Positions 8,705 to 17,274 of a stretch of 64,000 nucleotides of DNA are shown in pieces. The notes under the pieces are model-generated. The model did no database searches, was not told the DNA's origin, and was given only the letters and a program-made list of their open reading frames with translations. Position numbers and translations under genes: made by a program. The number at the start of each line of letters is the position of its first letter. Position 1 is the stretch's first letter. The stretch lies in contig CAYQSU010000004.1 of the NCBI GenBank assembly GCA_964420325.1, positions 1 to 64,000 of the forward strand, written 5' to 3'. Source of the stretch: CAYQSU01 sp964420325 (GTDB lineage: Bacteria > Pseudomonadota > Alphaproteobacteria > Rhodospirillales > Defluviicoccaceae).

Positions 8705-9549
8705 GCGCGGCAGGCCGCATCGAGCGCCGGTTCGAAGCGCTTGCGCGCGAAGGCCGGCCCGGGCTCGTCGCCTTCATCACCGCCGGCGATCCCGATGCGA
8801 AGACGTCGCTGGAGGTGCTGTGTGGCCTGCCGGGTGCCGGCGCCGACATCGTCGAACTGGGCATGCCGTTCAGCGACCCGGTGGCCGACGGCCCGGCGAT
8901 CCAGGCGTCGTCGCTGCGTGCCCTGCAGGCCGGTCAGACCGTCGCACGCACGCTCGCCATGGCGTCGCGGTTTCGCGGGCATGATCCGGAGACGCCCCTG
9001 GTGCTGATGGGCTACTTCAATCCGATCTACTCTTTCGGGGTCGAACGCTTCGTCGAACGGGCGAAGGACGCGGGGGTCGACGGGCTGATCGTCGTCGACC
9101 TGCCGCCGGAGGAGATCGACGAGCTGCGGTCTCCGGCCCGCCGCGCGGGGATCCACATCATCCTTCTGGTGGCACCGACCACCGGCGAGGACCGCCTGCC
9201 GTTTGTGCTCCGCCAAGCCAGCGGCTTCGTCTATTACGTCTCGATCACGGGCATTACCGGCACGGCCTCCGCCTCGCTCGCCGAGGTGTCGCAGGCGCTG
9301 GAGAGGATCCGCCGCCACACGGCGCTGCCGATCGCCGTCGGCTTCGGCGTCAAGAGCCGGGAGCAGGTGGAGCAGTTCGGAGCGATGGCGGACGCGGTGG
9401 TGGTCGGCTCGGCGGTGGTCAGCAAGGTGGCAGAGGTCGCCGCAGGCGCCGCGGGAGCGGCCGTGGCCGTGGACAGCCTGGTGCTGCCGTTCGTCCGCGA
9501 GCTCGCCGCGGGCGTTCGAGGCGGGCGCACCCCGGTGGAACGCCGATGA
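8701..9549 (+). CDS. trpA: Tryptophan synthase alpha chain
   Basis: TrpA cleaves indole-3-glycerol phosphate to indole and glyceraldehyde-3-phosphate and channels indole to TrpB. The 282-residue product has both catalytic acids: Glu52 in VELGMPFSDP and Asp63 in DPVADGPAIQ. Phosphate-binding segments ITGITG and GFGVKSREQV follow. The start is GTG 8701, which overlaps the trpB stop as GTGA. No ATG lies close enough to keep the N-terminal helix, so GTG is well supported. The gene ends in an ATGA overlap with the accD homologue. Confidence 0.96.
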   Translation: MSAAGRIERRFEALAREGRPGLVAFITAGDPDAKTSLEVLCGLPGAGADIVELGMPFSDPVADGPAIQASSLRALQAGQTVARTLAMASRFRGHDPETPLVLMGYFNPIYSFGVERFVERAKDAGVDGLIVVDLPPEEIDELRSPARRAGIHIILLVAPTTGEDRLPFVLRQASGFVYYVSITGITGTASASLAEVSQALERIRRHTALPIAVGFGVKSREQVEQFGAMADAVVVGSAVVSKVAEVAAGAAGAAVAVDSLVLPFVRELAAGVRGGRTPVERR

Positions 9550-10514
9550 GCTGGCTGAAGGACGTCGTCCGTCCGCGGCTGAGGGAGATCGTCAGCGCCA
9601 ATCGCGAGGCCGTCGCCGAGGAGCGGAAAGCCTGTCCGAACTGCGGCGCGACCGCCACGCGGGAGGAGCTCGCCGCCAGCCTGTTCGTCTGCCGGGCATG
9701 CGATCATCACCTGCCGCTTGCCGCTGCGCCGTGGTTCTCGCTGTTGTTCGACGATGGGGCGCACTATCCCGTGGCCCTGCCGGACGTTCCCCGGGACCCG
9801 CTCAGATTTCGCGATCTCAAGCGGTACACCGACCGCCTGCGGGACGCCAAGATCGTCAGCGGACAGGACGAGGCGCTCCGCGTGAGCCATGGCAGCGTGG
9901 CGGGAACGCCGGTGGTCGCGGCGGTGGTCTGCCACGAGTTCTTGCAGGGATCCGTTGGCGTCGCCGTCGGTGCCGGCTTGGTCACGGCGGCTCGACTGGC
10001 GGTCGTCCAGGAAGCGGCACTGATCGTCCGCATCGCGTCCTCCGGCCTTCGCCTTCAGGAAGGCGCGCTCGCCCTCGTCCAGACCGTCCGCATCGCCGCC
10101 GCCTTCGACGAGGTCAAGGCCCGCGGCCTGCCGCTGATCGCCATCGCCGCCAGGCCGACGGCGGGGACGTCGTGGGCCGCGCTGGCTTCTCTCGCCCACC
10201 TGATGTTCAGCGAACCGGGAGCGGCGGCAGGCCTGCAAGGCGAGGCGGCGGCTCGCGAGGTCGTTGGGGACGAGCACGCCGGTCGCGCCACGACGAACGA
10301 ACGCGCGGATGGTGCTGGACTCGCCGATGCGGTCGTGCACCGCCACCGGCTCCGGTCGGTCCTGGCCCAGACCGTCGCCCTGCTGCGCTGCCCGCGACCC
10401 TCGGCCGATGTCCTGTCCCTGTCCCAGGCAAAGGTCGCCGCGGCGAAAACGAAGCCGGAGCCGGGGAACGACCCGGCCCGCCCGCAGGACGCAGGGGGGA
10501 GCCCACGGCACTGA
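9546..10514 (+). CDS. accD: Divergent AccD homologue (acetyl-CoA carboxylase carboxyltransferase beta), probably altered active site
   Basis: Position and fold mark this as AccD: a 322-residue protein, N-terminal MSWLKDV, a zinc ribbon with CPNCG near residue 30 and CRACDHH near residue 51, the LRFRDLKRYTDRL segment, and an overlap with both trpA and folC. The crotonase-like core is unusual. Compared with E. coli AccD as I recall it, GGSMGSVVGA reads QGSVGVAVGA, SASGGARMQE reads IASSGLRLQE, PTMGGVSASFAML reads PTAGTSWAALASL, and the GFAGPRVIEQT segment is not recognisable. Paired glycines in these loops build the oxyanion holes and bind acyl-CoA. The frame is open, so this is divergence rather than a broken gene. 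It may be a degraded or repurposed copy, with a normal accD elsewhere in the genome. Confidence 0.8.
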   Translation: MSWLKDVVRPRLREIVSANREAVAEERKACPNCGATATREELAASLFVCRACDHHLPLAAAPWFSLLFDDGAHYPVALPDVPRDPLRFRDLKRYTDRLRDAKIVSGQDEALRVSHGSVAGTPVVAAVVCHEFLQGSVGVAVGAGLVTAARLAVVQEAALIVRIASSGLRLQEGALALVQTVRIAAAFDEVKARGLPLIAIAARPTAGTSWAALASLAHLMFSEPGAAAGLQGEAAAREVVGDEHAGRATTNERADGAGLADAVVHRHRLRSVLAQTVALLRCPRPSADVLSLSQAKVAAAKTKPEPGNDPARPQDAGGSPRH

Positions 10515-11836
10515 GGAGTGACGCGGTTCTTGCCCGCCTCGGGGCGCTTCATCCGCGGGTCATCGACCTTAGCCTTGACCGCATCCTGCACCTGCTCGTC
10601 GATCTGGGCAGCCCGCACGAGCGCCTGCCGCCCGTAGTCCACGTGGCGGGGACGAACGGCAAGGGTTCCGTCGTCGCATTCCTGCGCTCGATCCTCGAGG
10701 CACACGACCGGCGTGCCCATGTCTTCACCTCGCCGCATCTCGTCCGGTTTCACGAGCGCATCGTCATCGCCGGAGAGGAGATCGATGATCAAGGCTTGTG
10801 CGCGATCCTGGAGGAGTGCGAAGACGTCAACGCCGGTCGCCCGATCACCTTCTTCGAGATCACTGCCGCAGCCGCACTTCTCGCCTTCGCCCGGGTGCCG
10901 GCCGATGTGACGCTCCTGGAGACCGGCCTCGGCGGCCGTCTCGATGCGACGAACGTGGTGCCCCGGCCGGCGCTGACCGCTCTCACCGCGATCTCGCTCG
11001 ATCACCAGTCGTTTCTCGGCGACACCATCGGCGCCATCGCCGCCGAGAAGGCGGGCATTCTGAAACCCGGAGCGCCGTGCGTCTCGGTCGCCCAGCATCC
11101 CGAAGCCGAAGCCGCCATCCGCCGGCACGCCGAAGCCATCGGGGCGCCGGTGGTGTGGCAGGGTCGCGACTGGTTCGTCCGCCCGTCGGCCGACGGGTTT
11201 CGGTTCGAAGGCGGCGGTCGCTCGCTGACGCTGCCTTGTCCGGCCCTCAGCGGCGCTTTTCAGATCGTCAATGCCGGCCAGGCGGTGTGCTGTGCGGGCC
11301 TTTTTCCGGGCCTCGATGTCGATGAGCGCGCGCTCCGGCACGGCATACGCTCAGCACGCTGGCCGGGGCGGCTCCAACGCCTCGATCGGGGCCGGCTGCG
11401 GCGGCTCTTGCCCGGCGAGTGGGAGCTTTGGGTCGACGGCGGCCACAATCCGGGCGCCGCCGAGGTGCTGGCGCGGGAACTCGCCGGTTGGGCCGATCGA
11501 CCCGTCCTTCTCGTCTTCGGCATGCTCCGCGGCAAGGATGCCGCAGGCTTTATCGGTCGCCTCGCCGCCGCGGTCGAGACCTGCGTCACGGTCCCGATCC
11601 ACGGGCAGACCGGTGCCTTGACCGCCGTCGAGGCCGCATCGGTTGCCACCGGCGTCGGGATCCGGAGCCGGGCGGCCGACGGCATCGAGCAGGCACTGAC
11701 CATGCTGGCGACCGGGTGCACGGGCACCGCTCGCGTGCTGATCTGCGGTTCGCTCTATCTCGCCGGCGAGGTTCTGGCACTCGACGGCACGGGAACGCCG
11801 GAGGAGAGAAGCCTTTCGGGGCTGCCGGCAGTCTGA
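10511..11836 (+). CDS. folC: Bifunctional folylpolyglutamate synthase / dihydrofolate synthase
   Basis: FolC adds glutamate to dihydropteroate and to folates. The product has the ATP-binding loop VAGTNGKGS near residue 43, the SPHLVRFHERI folate-site segment near residue 76, the LLETGLGGRLDATN motif near residue 137, and the C-terminal domain start DGGHNPGAAEVL near residue 310. The start is odd. No ATG, GTG or TTG lies in frame near the N-terminus, and the first GTG sits at the P-loop itself. The homology-consistent start is CTG 10511, which overlaps the accD stop as CTGA and has GGGGGGAG 9 bases upstream. That gives 441 residues, a normal FolC length beginning M(L)RSDAVLARL. Confidence 0.93.
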   Translation: MRSDAVLARLGALHPRVIDLSLDRILHLLVDLGSPHERLPPVVHVAGTNGKGSVVAFLRSILEAHDRRAHVFTSPHLVRFHERIVIAGEEIDDQGLCAILEECEDVNAGRPITFFEITAAAALLAFARVPADVTLLETGLGGRLDATNVVPRPALTALTAISLDHQSFLGDTIGAIAAEKAGILKPGAPCVSVAQHPEAEAAIRRHAEAIGAPVVWQGRDWFVRPSADGFRFEGGGRSLTLPCPALSGAFQIVNAGQAVCCAGLFPGLDVDERALRHGIRSARWPGRLQRLDRGRLRRLLPGEWELWVDGGHNPGAAEVLARELAGWADRPVLLVFGMLRGKDAAGFIGRLAAAVETCVTVPIHGQTGALTAVEAASVATGVGIRSRAADGIEQALTMLATGCTGTARVLICGSLYLAGEVLALDGTGTPEERSLSGLPAV

Positions 11837-11871
11837 GGGGAAAGTGCTTCAGGCGCTCCGGTGCGGCGGCG

Positions 11872-12189
11872 TCACAAGACGGACTGCACCCATTCGAACA
11901 GCTTGCCCTGGGGCAGCGCTCCGATCTTCGTCGCCGCCACCTGGCCGTCCTTGAACAGCATCAGCGTCGGGATGCCGCGCACGCCGTATTTCGAGGGCGT
12001 CATCGGGTTCTCGTCGATGTTGAGCTTGGCCACGGTGACCTGACTTCCCATCTCAGCATCCAAGGCCTCCAGCGCCGGCGCAATCTGCTTGCAGGGGCCG
12101 CACCACTCGGCCCAGAAATCGACGAGGACCGGCTTCTCCGCCTTCAGCACCTCTGCGTCGAACGATTCGTCTGTCACCAGTTTCGACAT
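11872..12189 (-). CDS. trxA: Thioredoxin 1
   Basis: This is a 105-residue cytoplasmic disulfide reductase. The redox motif WCGPC is at residues 29-33, the buried aspartate is in VLVDFWAEW, and the cis-proline is in RGIPTLMLF, so it is a complete classical thioredoxin. The start ATG 12189 gives MSKLVTDESF, the normal family start; the reading frame continues 90 bases further upstream without homology. It is convergent with folC, 35 bases apart. In many relatives trxA follows addAB near folC; no addA is present on its upstream side here. Confidence 0.96.
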   Translation of the reverse strand: MSKLVTDESFDAEVLKAEKPVLVDFWAEWCGPCKQIAPALEALDAEMGSQVTVAKLNIDENPMTPSKYGVRGIPTLMLFKDGQVAATKIGALPQGKLFEWVQSVL

Positions 12190-12385
12190 CACCTCAACCC
12201 TGTCAGTGGCTCTCAAGCTCTGCAGCCGCGGGCGTCCGCAGACGCCGCCGAATGTATGGGGGCTCCCCATCCCCGTCAAGCAGTCGCCCTGCGGCGCGGC
12301 CGTACCACCGTTGCGTCGGCCGCTGGCGCGTATTAGGCTCGGTCGCGATGCTGTTCTTGCTGTTGCAGCGGGGCTTGCCTAGGCG

Positions 12386-13546
12386 GTGAAACGGCCCCTC
12401 CTGATCGCCGCGATCGGCCTCCTCGTGGTAGTGGTGGCGATCGCGCTCAACTATGTGCCCTGGCAGCCGACGGACACCGACGGGCGCGTCGTCGACGAGC
12501 GCGAGGAAGAGGCGTTTCCGGAGGGCGACCCCGCCGCTCGTCGCGACTTCCATTCGCACCCCACGTTCGACGTCGTCCGCATCGGACCGGGCGGAGATGC
12601 GGTGATTGCCGGACGTGCAGAGCCGGGAAGCCGCGTCCGGATCATCGATGACGGCGTGGTCATCGGCGAGGTCGTGGCCGACGAGCGGGGGGAGTGGGTG
12701 TTTCTCCCGGACGCGCCGCTGGAGCCGGGAACGCGGGAGTTCGGTCTGGAAATGCACGGGAAGAACGGCGAACCGGTCGTCTCCGAGGATGTCGTCGTTC
12801 TGGTCGTGCCACAGCCGGGCGAGGACATCGCCGGCCGTCCCGCGGGCGAGGGTGCACAGGCGTTGGCGCTGCGCGTCCCCCGGTCCGGCGCGGGTGCGAC
12901 CACGGTGTTGCAGAAACCGAGCGAGTTCAGCGGCGACGCGGTGACGGCTTTCGAGCGCCCGGCCGGTGCGCCGGTGGATGCCGGCGACCCTGGGGGTCGC
13001 GAGGCGGCCGCTGTTGAGACGCCGCTGCCGGCGGAGGGGGATGGGCACGTCACCCCGCGGCCGCGCACGCCCGGTGCGACACCGGAGGTCGGCAGAGCCA
13101 TCGCGTTCACTGTCGACGCCATAGACTACGACGCCGACGGTCGCATCATCGTCAGCGGCCGCGCCCCGGGCAACGCGGCGGTCCATGTCTATCTCAGCAA
13201 CAGGTTCATCGGCCGCAGCGTCGCCGATCGGGGCGGCGTGTGGCGCCTGGTGCCGGAGGACGAGATCGCGCCCGGCCTCTATACCCTGCGCGCCGATCAG
13301 GTCGACGACGCCGGCAAGGTGGCGGTGCGCATCGAGCTGCCGTTCGTCCGCGCCGAGCCGATCTTCGAGACCGCGGACGAGCGCTCGATCATCGTTCAAC
13401 CGGGCAACAGCCTGTGGCGGATCGCGCGGCGGACCTATGGCTCGGGCTATGCCTACGCGGTGATCTACGACGCCAACCGCGACCAGATCAGGGATCCGGA
13501 CCGCATCTATCCCGGCCAGATCTTCGCCCTGCCGGCGACCAACTGA
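12386..13546 (+). CDS. LysM-domain envelope protein with bacterial Ig-like segments
   Basis: The product is a 386-residue protein. It has an N-terminal membrane anchor or uncleaved signal (LLIAAIGLLVVVVAIAL, about residues 5-21). Two segments follow that resemble repeated beta-sandwich modules, near residues 70-135 (AGRAEPGSRVRIIDDGVVIG) and 245-320 (SGRAPGNAAVHVYLSNRFIG), separated by a Pro/Gly-rich linker. A C-terminal LysM domain occupies about residues 333-384 (IIVQPGNSLWRIARRTYG ... YPGQIFALP). LysM binds peptidoglycan, so it probably acts in the periplasm at the cell wall. The protein type is common in Rhodospirillales and rarely characterised. The start is GTG 12386, with GGGG and AGG upstream. 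Confidence 0.85.
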   Translation: MKRPLLIAAIGLLVVVVAIALNYVPWQPTDTDGRVVDEREEEAFPEGDPAARRDFHSHPTFDVVRIGPGGDAVIAGRAEPGSRVRIIDDGVVIGEVVADERGEWVFLPDAPLEPGTREFGLEMHGKNGEPVVSEDVVVLVVPQPGEDIAGRPAGEGAQALALRVPRSGAGATTVLQKPSEFSGDAVTAFERPAGAPVDAGDPGGREAAAVETPLPAEGDGHVTPRPRTPGATPEVGRAIAFTVDAIDYDADGRIIVSGRAPGNAAVHVYLSNRFIGRSVADRGGVWRLVPEDEIAPGLYTLRADQVDDAGKVAVRIELPFVRAEPIFETADERSIIVQPGNSLWRIARRTYGSGYAYAVIYDANRDQIRDPDRIYPGQIFALPATN

Positions 13547-13640
13547 GCGCCGTCGCCCCGGCGACCGTCATGTCGGCGGGAAACGAACACTATGACCCAG
13601 CCGGGGGTTGGATATGGCAGCCATTTAGAGAATATTAACG

Positions 13641-13880
13641 ATGCACACAATCATAGATTGCGATGGCCGCGACGCCATGATGTCCGACGCCGAGATCTAC
13701 CGAACCGCCATCGTCCTCATCCAGCATCACGGACAAGGCGCGCCCGCACGCGCCACCGCGATCGCCTGCGAACTCCTGGTTTCACTCGACGTCGACGGGT
13801 GCACGGAGTGGGTCCGCGTGGCGGCGGCGGCGGAGGTCCTGCTCGCCCCGAAGCCGCCGCCGGGAACGCGTCTCAACTGA
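13641..13880 (+). CDS. Small protein, possibly DUF6961-like
   Basis: A 79-residue open frame has a conserved-looking core AEIYRTAIVLIQHHG ... WVRVAAAAEVL, which reminds me of the small DUF6961 family, where an amphipathic helix is followed by a short acidic turn and a second helix. No catalytic motif is visible and the function is unknown. ATG 13641 follows an unusually AT-rich stretch (TTTAGAGAATATTAACG) but has no clear Shine-Dalgarno sequence. In-frame ATGs at 13677 and 13680 would give MMSDAEIY or MSDAEIY and fit the family better. It lies between the LysM gene and the AAA+ ATPase gene, all on one strand. Confidence 0.5.
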   Translation: MHTIIDCDGRDAMMSDAEIYRTAIVLIQHHGQGAPARATAIACELLVSLDVDGCTEWVRVAAAAEVLLAPKPPPGTRLN

Positions 13881-14127
13881 AACGGCCCGAAGCCCAGCGC
13901 GGCCTCCGACCGGCGACGGCGCATGCGAACACGTTTACAGTTTTGTTGCCTTGCTGCAGGATAATTCGACCCCGTTCGGGGAGCCGAAAAGCCCGGATGT
14001 GCGGCGATTGCTTTGTCAGGAGGCTGGGCCGGTGGCGAGTCAGCCCGATCGGCACCGCCGGATCGGTGGTGATCATGACGCGATGCCGGTCGAAGCGGCT
14101 GCGCATCCAGTCCTCGAGGCGGGGGCA

Positions 14128-15936
14128 ATGAGCGAAGACGAGGTTCATCCCGATCTCCGGTGGGACACGTCGAGGACCTGGCACCTCGAAGATCTCGGGT
14201 TGCGTGAGGATCCGTTCGGCAGCGCGCTCGATGCCCGGTTCGTCTATGTCGACCAGTCTCGGGCGAGCGCCCTCGACGAGCTTATCGACGCCATCCGCCA
14301 CGGCGCGGGAGTCGTGCTCGTTTCCGGCGCTCCCGGCATGGGGAAGACATCCTTCTTGCTCGGACTCGCCGAAGCCGTTGCATCGCACGGCGACATGACG
14401 CTCGCCTGCGTGGAGGGCGTTTTCCCGTGCACCGAGTCGACGACCTTCGAGGACGTGTCGTCCGCCTGCGGCTGTCCGCAGCCCCGGCACGGATCCGAGT
14501 CTTTCCGCAGCTCCGTTCTTCTGCTCGATGACGCCACCAGACTTAAGAGCGCGGCACTCGAGCCGATCATGCGTTGGGCTGGGGACATGACGATCACGGT
14601 CGTTCTGTCGGCGACGGACAACGGAAAGCGGACCGATACGCCGCTGTACCGCGGGCTGCGGGCCGCCGCCGCCGTCGAGATCAGGCTCTCGCCATTGAAT
14701 CCGGCGGAGGTCGAGGCGTTCGTCGGCCATCGTCTGCGGGCCGCCGGCTTCGCGGGTCCCCGCGTCTTCACCGCCGACGCCGTCGAGCGCGTCGCCTTCT
14801 ACGGCAACGGCAATCCCCGGCGCATCACCCGCCTTTGCGGCCACGTTCTGAGGATGGCGCGGAGGGAGATGGCCTTGCCGATCCTGCCAGAGCTGGTCAA
14901 GGAGGCCGCCTGGGACCTGTTCGTTCCGGATCATCTGAAGAAGCTTGCCAAGGGCATGGCGAATGACAGCAGCCTGCCGCCCGGTGCGGGCCTCGACGGC
15001 AGCGCGGAGCATCCGGGAAATGGCGCCGCCGGGGCTCCCCGATTGCTACCCGACGCGCAACTCGGCCGATCGCCCGTCACCGATCCACGGGTGGTCCTCA
15101 GCGGCGACGGGCTCTCCGAACCGCACGGGGAAGGGGTCACGGGTGGCCGCTCGCTCATGACGCGCGGGGCGATGCCACGGACGCCCGTCACACACGCGGG
15201 CCCGCGGGGGCGACTGCGGCGAACGCTCTGCGTCGGCGCGGTCGCGTTGATCTGTCTCTTGGTCGGCGGCGTCATCGGCGGCTATCTCGTGGCATCGGGA
15301 CGCATCAAGGCGGAGGATGTGGCGGCGGCGGGGAGGGGCCTCGTCGCCGGAGCCGCCTCGTGGCTGGCCGGCCTCGCATTCCAGATCGAAGCGGGCTTGG
15401 CCGACCCGGCCGGCGACGGTGGAGGCGCCCCCGGCCCGCACCAATCCTCGCCGGCCGAGGGCTCACCGGAACAAGCGATCCCGATCAGCCCGCAGGGCGA
15501 GGTCCCGGCGACAGCGGCCGCCGACCCCTCTGGTCCGGGCGCATCGCCCGCGGTCGCAGGAACGGAGGCGCCCGAACCGGCGGCGCGGCTGGATCAGGGC
15601 CAGACGCTGGCCGGTGTCGAGTCCGGCCGGCTCGTGGCGCGCGGCAATCGGTTGCTGGAGCTGGGCGACGTCGTCTCCGCTCGACTGCTGTTCCGCATCG
15701 TCGCCGAGCGCGGCGACGGTGCCGCCGCCATGGCCGTCGGCCGCACCTACGATCCCGTGTTCTTCGAGGAAGCCGGCATCCGCGGCGTTCTTCCCGAGCC
15801 GGCGGCCGCGCTCCTCTGGTACCGAACGGCGGTCGAGCTGGGCGAGGCGGCGGCGAGGGACCGCACCCTGGCGTTGACGGCGTGGCTGGCGAGGCGGACC
15901 GAGGATGGCGCCCCGCACCCGCTCATCGAGCGATAG
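14128..15936 (+). CDS. ExeA-like AAA+ ATPase with a membrane segment and a Sel1/TPR-like C-terminus
   Basis: The product is 602 residues from ATG 14128, which follows GAGGCGGGGG; earlier in-frame ATGs exist at 13951 and 14083 without supporting homology. Residues 25-80 contain the LREDPFG start typical of ExeA/MshM ATPases and the Walker A loop SGAPGMGKTS (about 66-75). Walker B is VLLLDDATRL near residue 130, and the arginine-sensor region GNPRRITRLC lies near residue 230. After a Pro/Gly-rich linker comes one membrane helix (about 364-391). The last 90 residues resemble Sel1-like helical repeats (ARLLFRIVAERGDGAAAMAVG). ExeA relatives gate envelope machines by binding peptidoglycan. Here no secretion genes are adjacent, so the role is open. 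Confidence 0.82.
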   Translation: MSEDEVHPDLRWDTSRTWHLEDLGLREDPFGSALDARFVYVDQSRASALDELIDAIRHGAGVVLVSGAPGMGKTSFLLGLAEAVASHGDMTLACVEGVFPCTESTTFEDVSSACGCPQPRHGSESFRSSVLLLDDATRLKSAALEPIMRWAGDMTITVVLSATDNGKRTDTPLYRGLRAAAAVEIRLSPLNPAEVEAFVGHRLRAAGFAGPRVFTADAVERVAFYGNGNPRRITRLCGHVLRMARREMALPILPELVKEAAWDLFVPDHLKKLAKGMANDSSLPPGAGLDGSAEHPGNGAAGAPRLLPDAQLGRSPVTDPRVVLSGDGLSEPHGEGVTGGRSLMTRGAMPRTPVTHAGPRGRLRRTLCVGAVALICLLVGGVIGGYLVASGRIKAEDVAAAGRGLVAGAASWLAGLAFQIEAGLADPAGDGGGAPGPHQSSPAEGSPEQAIPISPQGEVPATAAADPSGPGASPAVAGTEAPEPAARLDQGQTLAGVESGRLVARGNRLLELGDVVSARLLFRIVAERGDGAAAMAVGRTYDPVFFEEAGIRGVLPEPAAALLWYRTAVELGEAAARDRTLALTAWLARRTEDGAPHPLIER

Positions 15937-15963
15937 GCTGCGGCACCGAACCGCCCGCCGGGT

Positions 15964-17109
15964 TCACCGGCCCTGACGCTCCCGCCATTCGAGGAACTGC
16001 TGGAACAGCGCCTGCATGTCGCCTCGGTCCACGGCCGCAGCCGCGGATTCGCTGCGAGGGTCCTTGATGAAGTCGAGGAAGGCCTCGAACGCGGCGCGAA
16101 GCTCCGGATCGGCCTCGGCCACCCGCTGGACGGGCTGGGCCTTCAGCCAGTCGTCCGCCGGCTTGAACCGCGTCCAGCCCGGAACGCTGGCCGCCAGGTT
16201 CACCTCCTGCCACTTATCGTGGCGCGGCGGTCTCAGAAACTGGTCGAAGTTCTCGAAGAACGCCTTGACGAAGCGCTCGACCTTCTGGAAGCGCTCGTGA
16301 CCCGCAGGCCAGTTGTAGACCGCCATCACCGCGCCGACCGCGATCGTGGCCACGGCCTCGCCGTCGGGAATCAGCGCCGGATAGTCCGCATGCCCGAACT
16401 CGGCGGGCAGATAGGTCTCGAGGAGCGCCGGCGTGATCGGGATGGAGACGAAGTACAGCCCTTCGCCTCGCTCCATGCTGGCGAACAGGGAGGTCGGCTT
16501 GCCCGCCACGTAGACCATGGCGGCGATCTCGCCGGTCCGGATCTTTTCGACGGCGAGCGCGTAATCGAACGTCGTCGGCTCGACCTGGATCTTCAGGGTA
16601 TCGAACACGGTGGCAGCGGTCATGTAGGTGCCGCTGCCTTCGTTGCCGAAGTTGACCTTCTTGCCGGCCAAGTCCTCGATCGTGGTGATGTCCTTGCCGG
16701 CGAGCAGGTGGAACTCCTCGTTGTAGAGCTTGGTGATGTACCGGATGCGCTGCTCTATGGTGGGATGAATGCGCTTGCTGCGGATGAAGGCGAGGACATC
16801 CGACTGCACGATGCCGATGTCGATGCCCCGGAGATACAGGATATCGGTGATGTTCTGCACCGAACCCTTGCCGATGATCGGCAGCACGCGGAGATCGTAG
16901 CCTTTGTCGAGGACGGATGCGAGGTCGGCGGCGATGCGGATGTAGGTTCCGGCGACGCCGCCCGAGATGATGGTCACCGTGCCCTGGTTGACGCGTTCGC
17001 GAAGATCGGCGGCCACCTGCGTCCCCTCAGCGGTCTGCGCCCAGGCGGCAGCCGGTGCGAAGCCGAGCCATGCCAGAACGCCCAAGCAGATGTAAGCCAG
17101 CCTGCGCAT
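15964..17109 (-). CDS. TAXI-family TRAP transporter solute-binding protein (orphan)
   Basis: The product is a 381-residue periplasmic binding protein. It has a clear signal peptide (LAYICLGVLAWLGFAPAAAWA, cleavage near residue 25) and the TAXI-family core: the TIISGGVAGTYIRIAADLA binding strand near residue 50, GSVQNITDILYLRGIDIGIVQ near residue 83, and the NFGNEGSGTYMTAATVFD segment near residue 153. TAXI proteins deliver organic acids or glutamate-like solutes to a large TRAP membrane subunit. No TRAP membrane gene is adjacent: one side is the AAA+ gene (convergent), the other psd (divergent). The partner must be elsewhere, or the protein acts as a sensor. Substrate cannot be read from sequence. 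Confidence 0.88.
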   Translation of the reverse strand: MRRLAYICLGVLAWLGFAPAAAWAQTAEGTQVAADLRERVNQGTVTIISGGVAGTYIRIAADLASVLDKGYDLRVLPIIGKGSVQNITDILYLRGIDIGIVQSDVLAFIRSKRIHPTIEQRIRYITKLYNEEFHLLAGKDITTIEDLAGKKVNFGNEGSGTYMTAATVFDTLKIQVEPTTFDYALAVEKIRTGEIAAMVYVAGKPTSLFASMERGEGLYFVSIPITPALLETYLPAEFGHADYPALIPDGEAVATIAVGAVMAVYNWPAGHERFQKVERFVKAFFENFDQFLRPPRHDKWQEVNLAASVPGWTRFKPADDWLKAQPVQRVAEADPELRAAFEAFLDFIKDPRSESAAAAVDRGDMQALFQQFLEWRERQGR

Positions 17110-17274
17110 GCCCCATCCTCCGGTCGATCACGGAACCATTCGCCGAAAGCGTAGCGCGCCGATACGCCTGTCACAAGACGGTGACGCGAGGAATGTCGAC
17201 GACGCATGGAATCCGACGACCGGATCAACTAAGACTGGGTCGTCTGCCGCAGGCTATTCGATGAGAGAGTGGGC

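Noticed and set aside
9203..10510. Open frame continuous with folC running back through accD and trpA.
   Set aside because: The upstream part is Arg/Pro-rich noise overlapping real genes; FolC similarity begins only at 10511.
13881..14127. T-rich stretch ACGTTTACAGTTTTGTTGCC as a terminator or RNA.
   Set aside because: No stable hairpin precedes the T residues. It more likely is the promoter region of the AAA+ ATPase gene.
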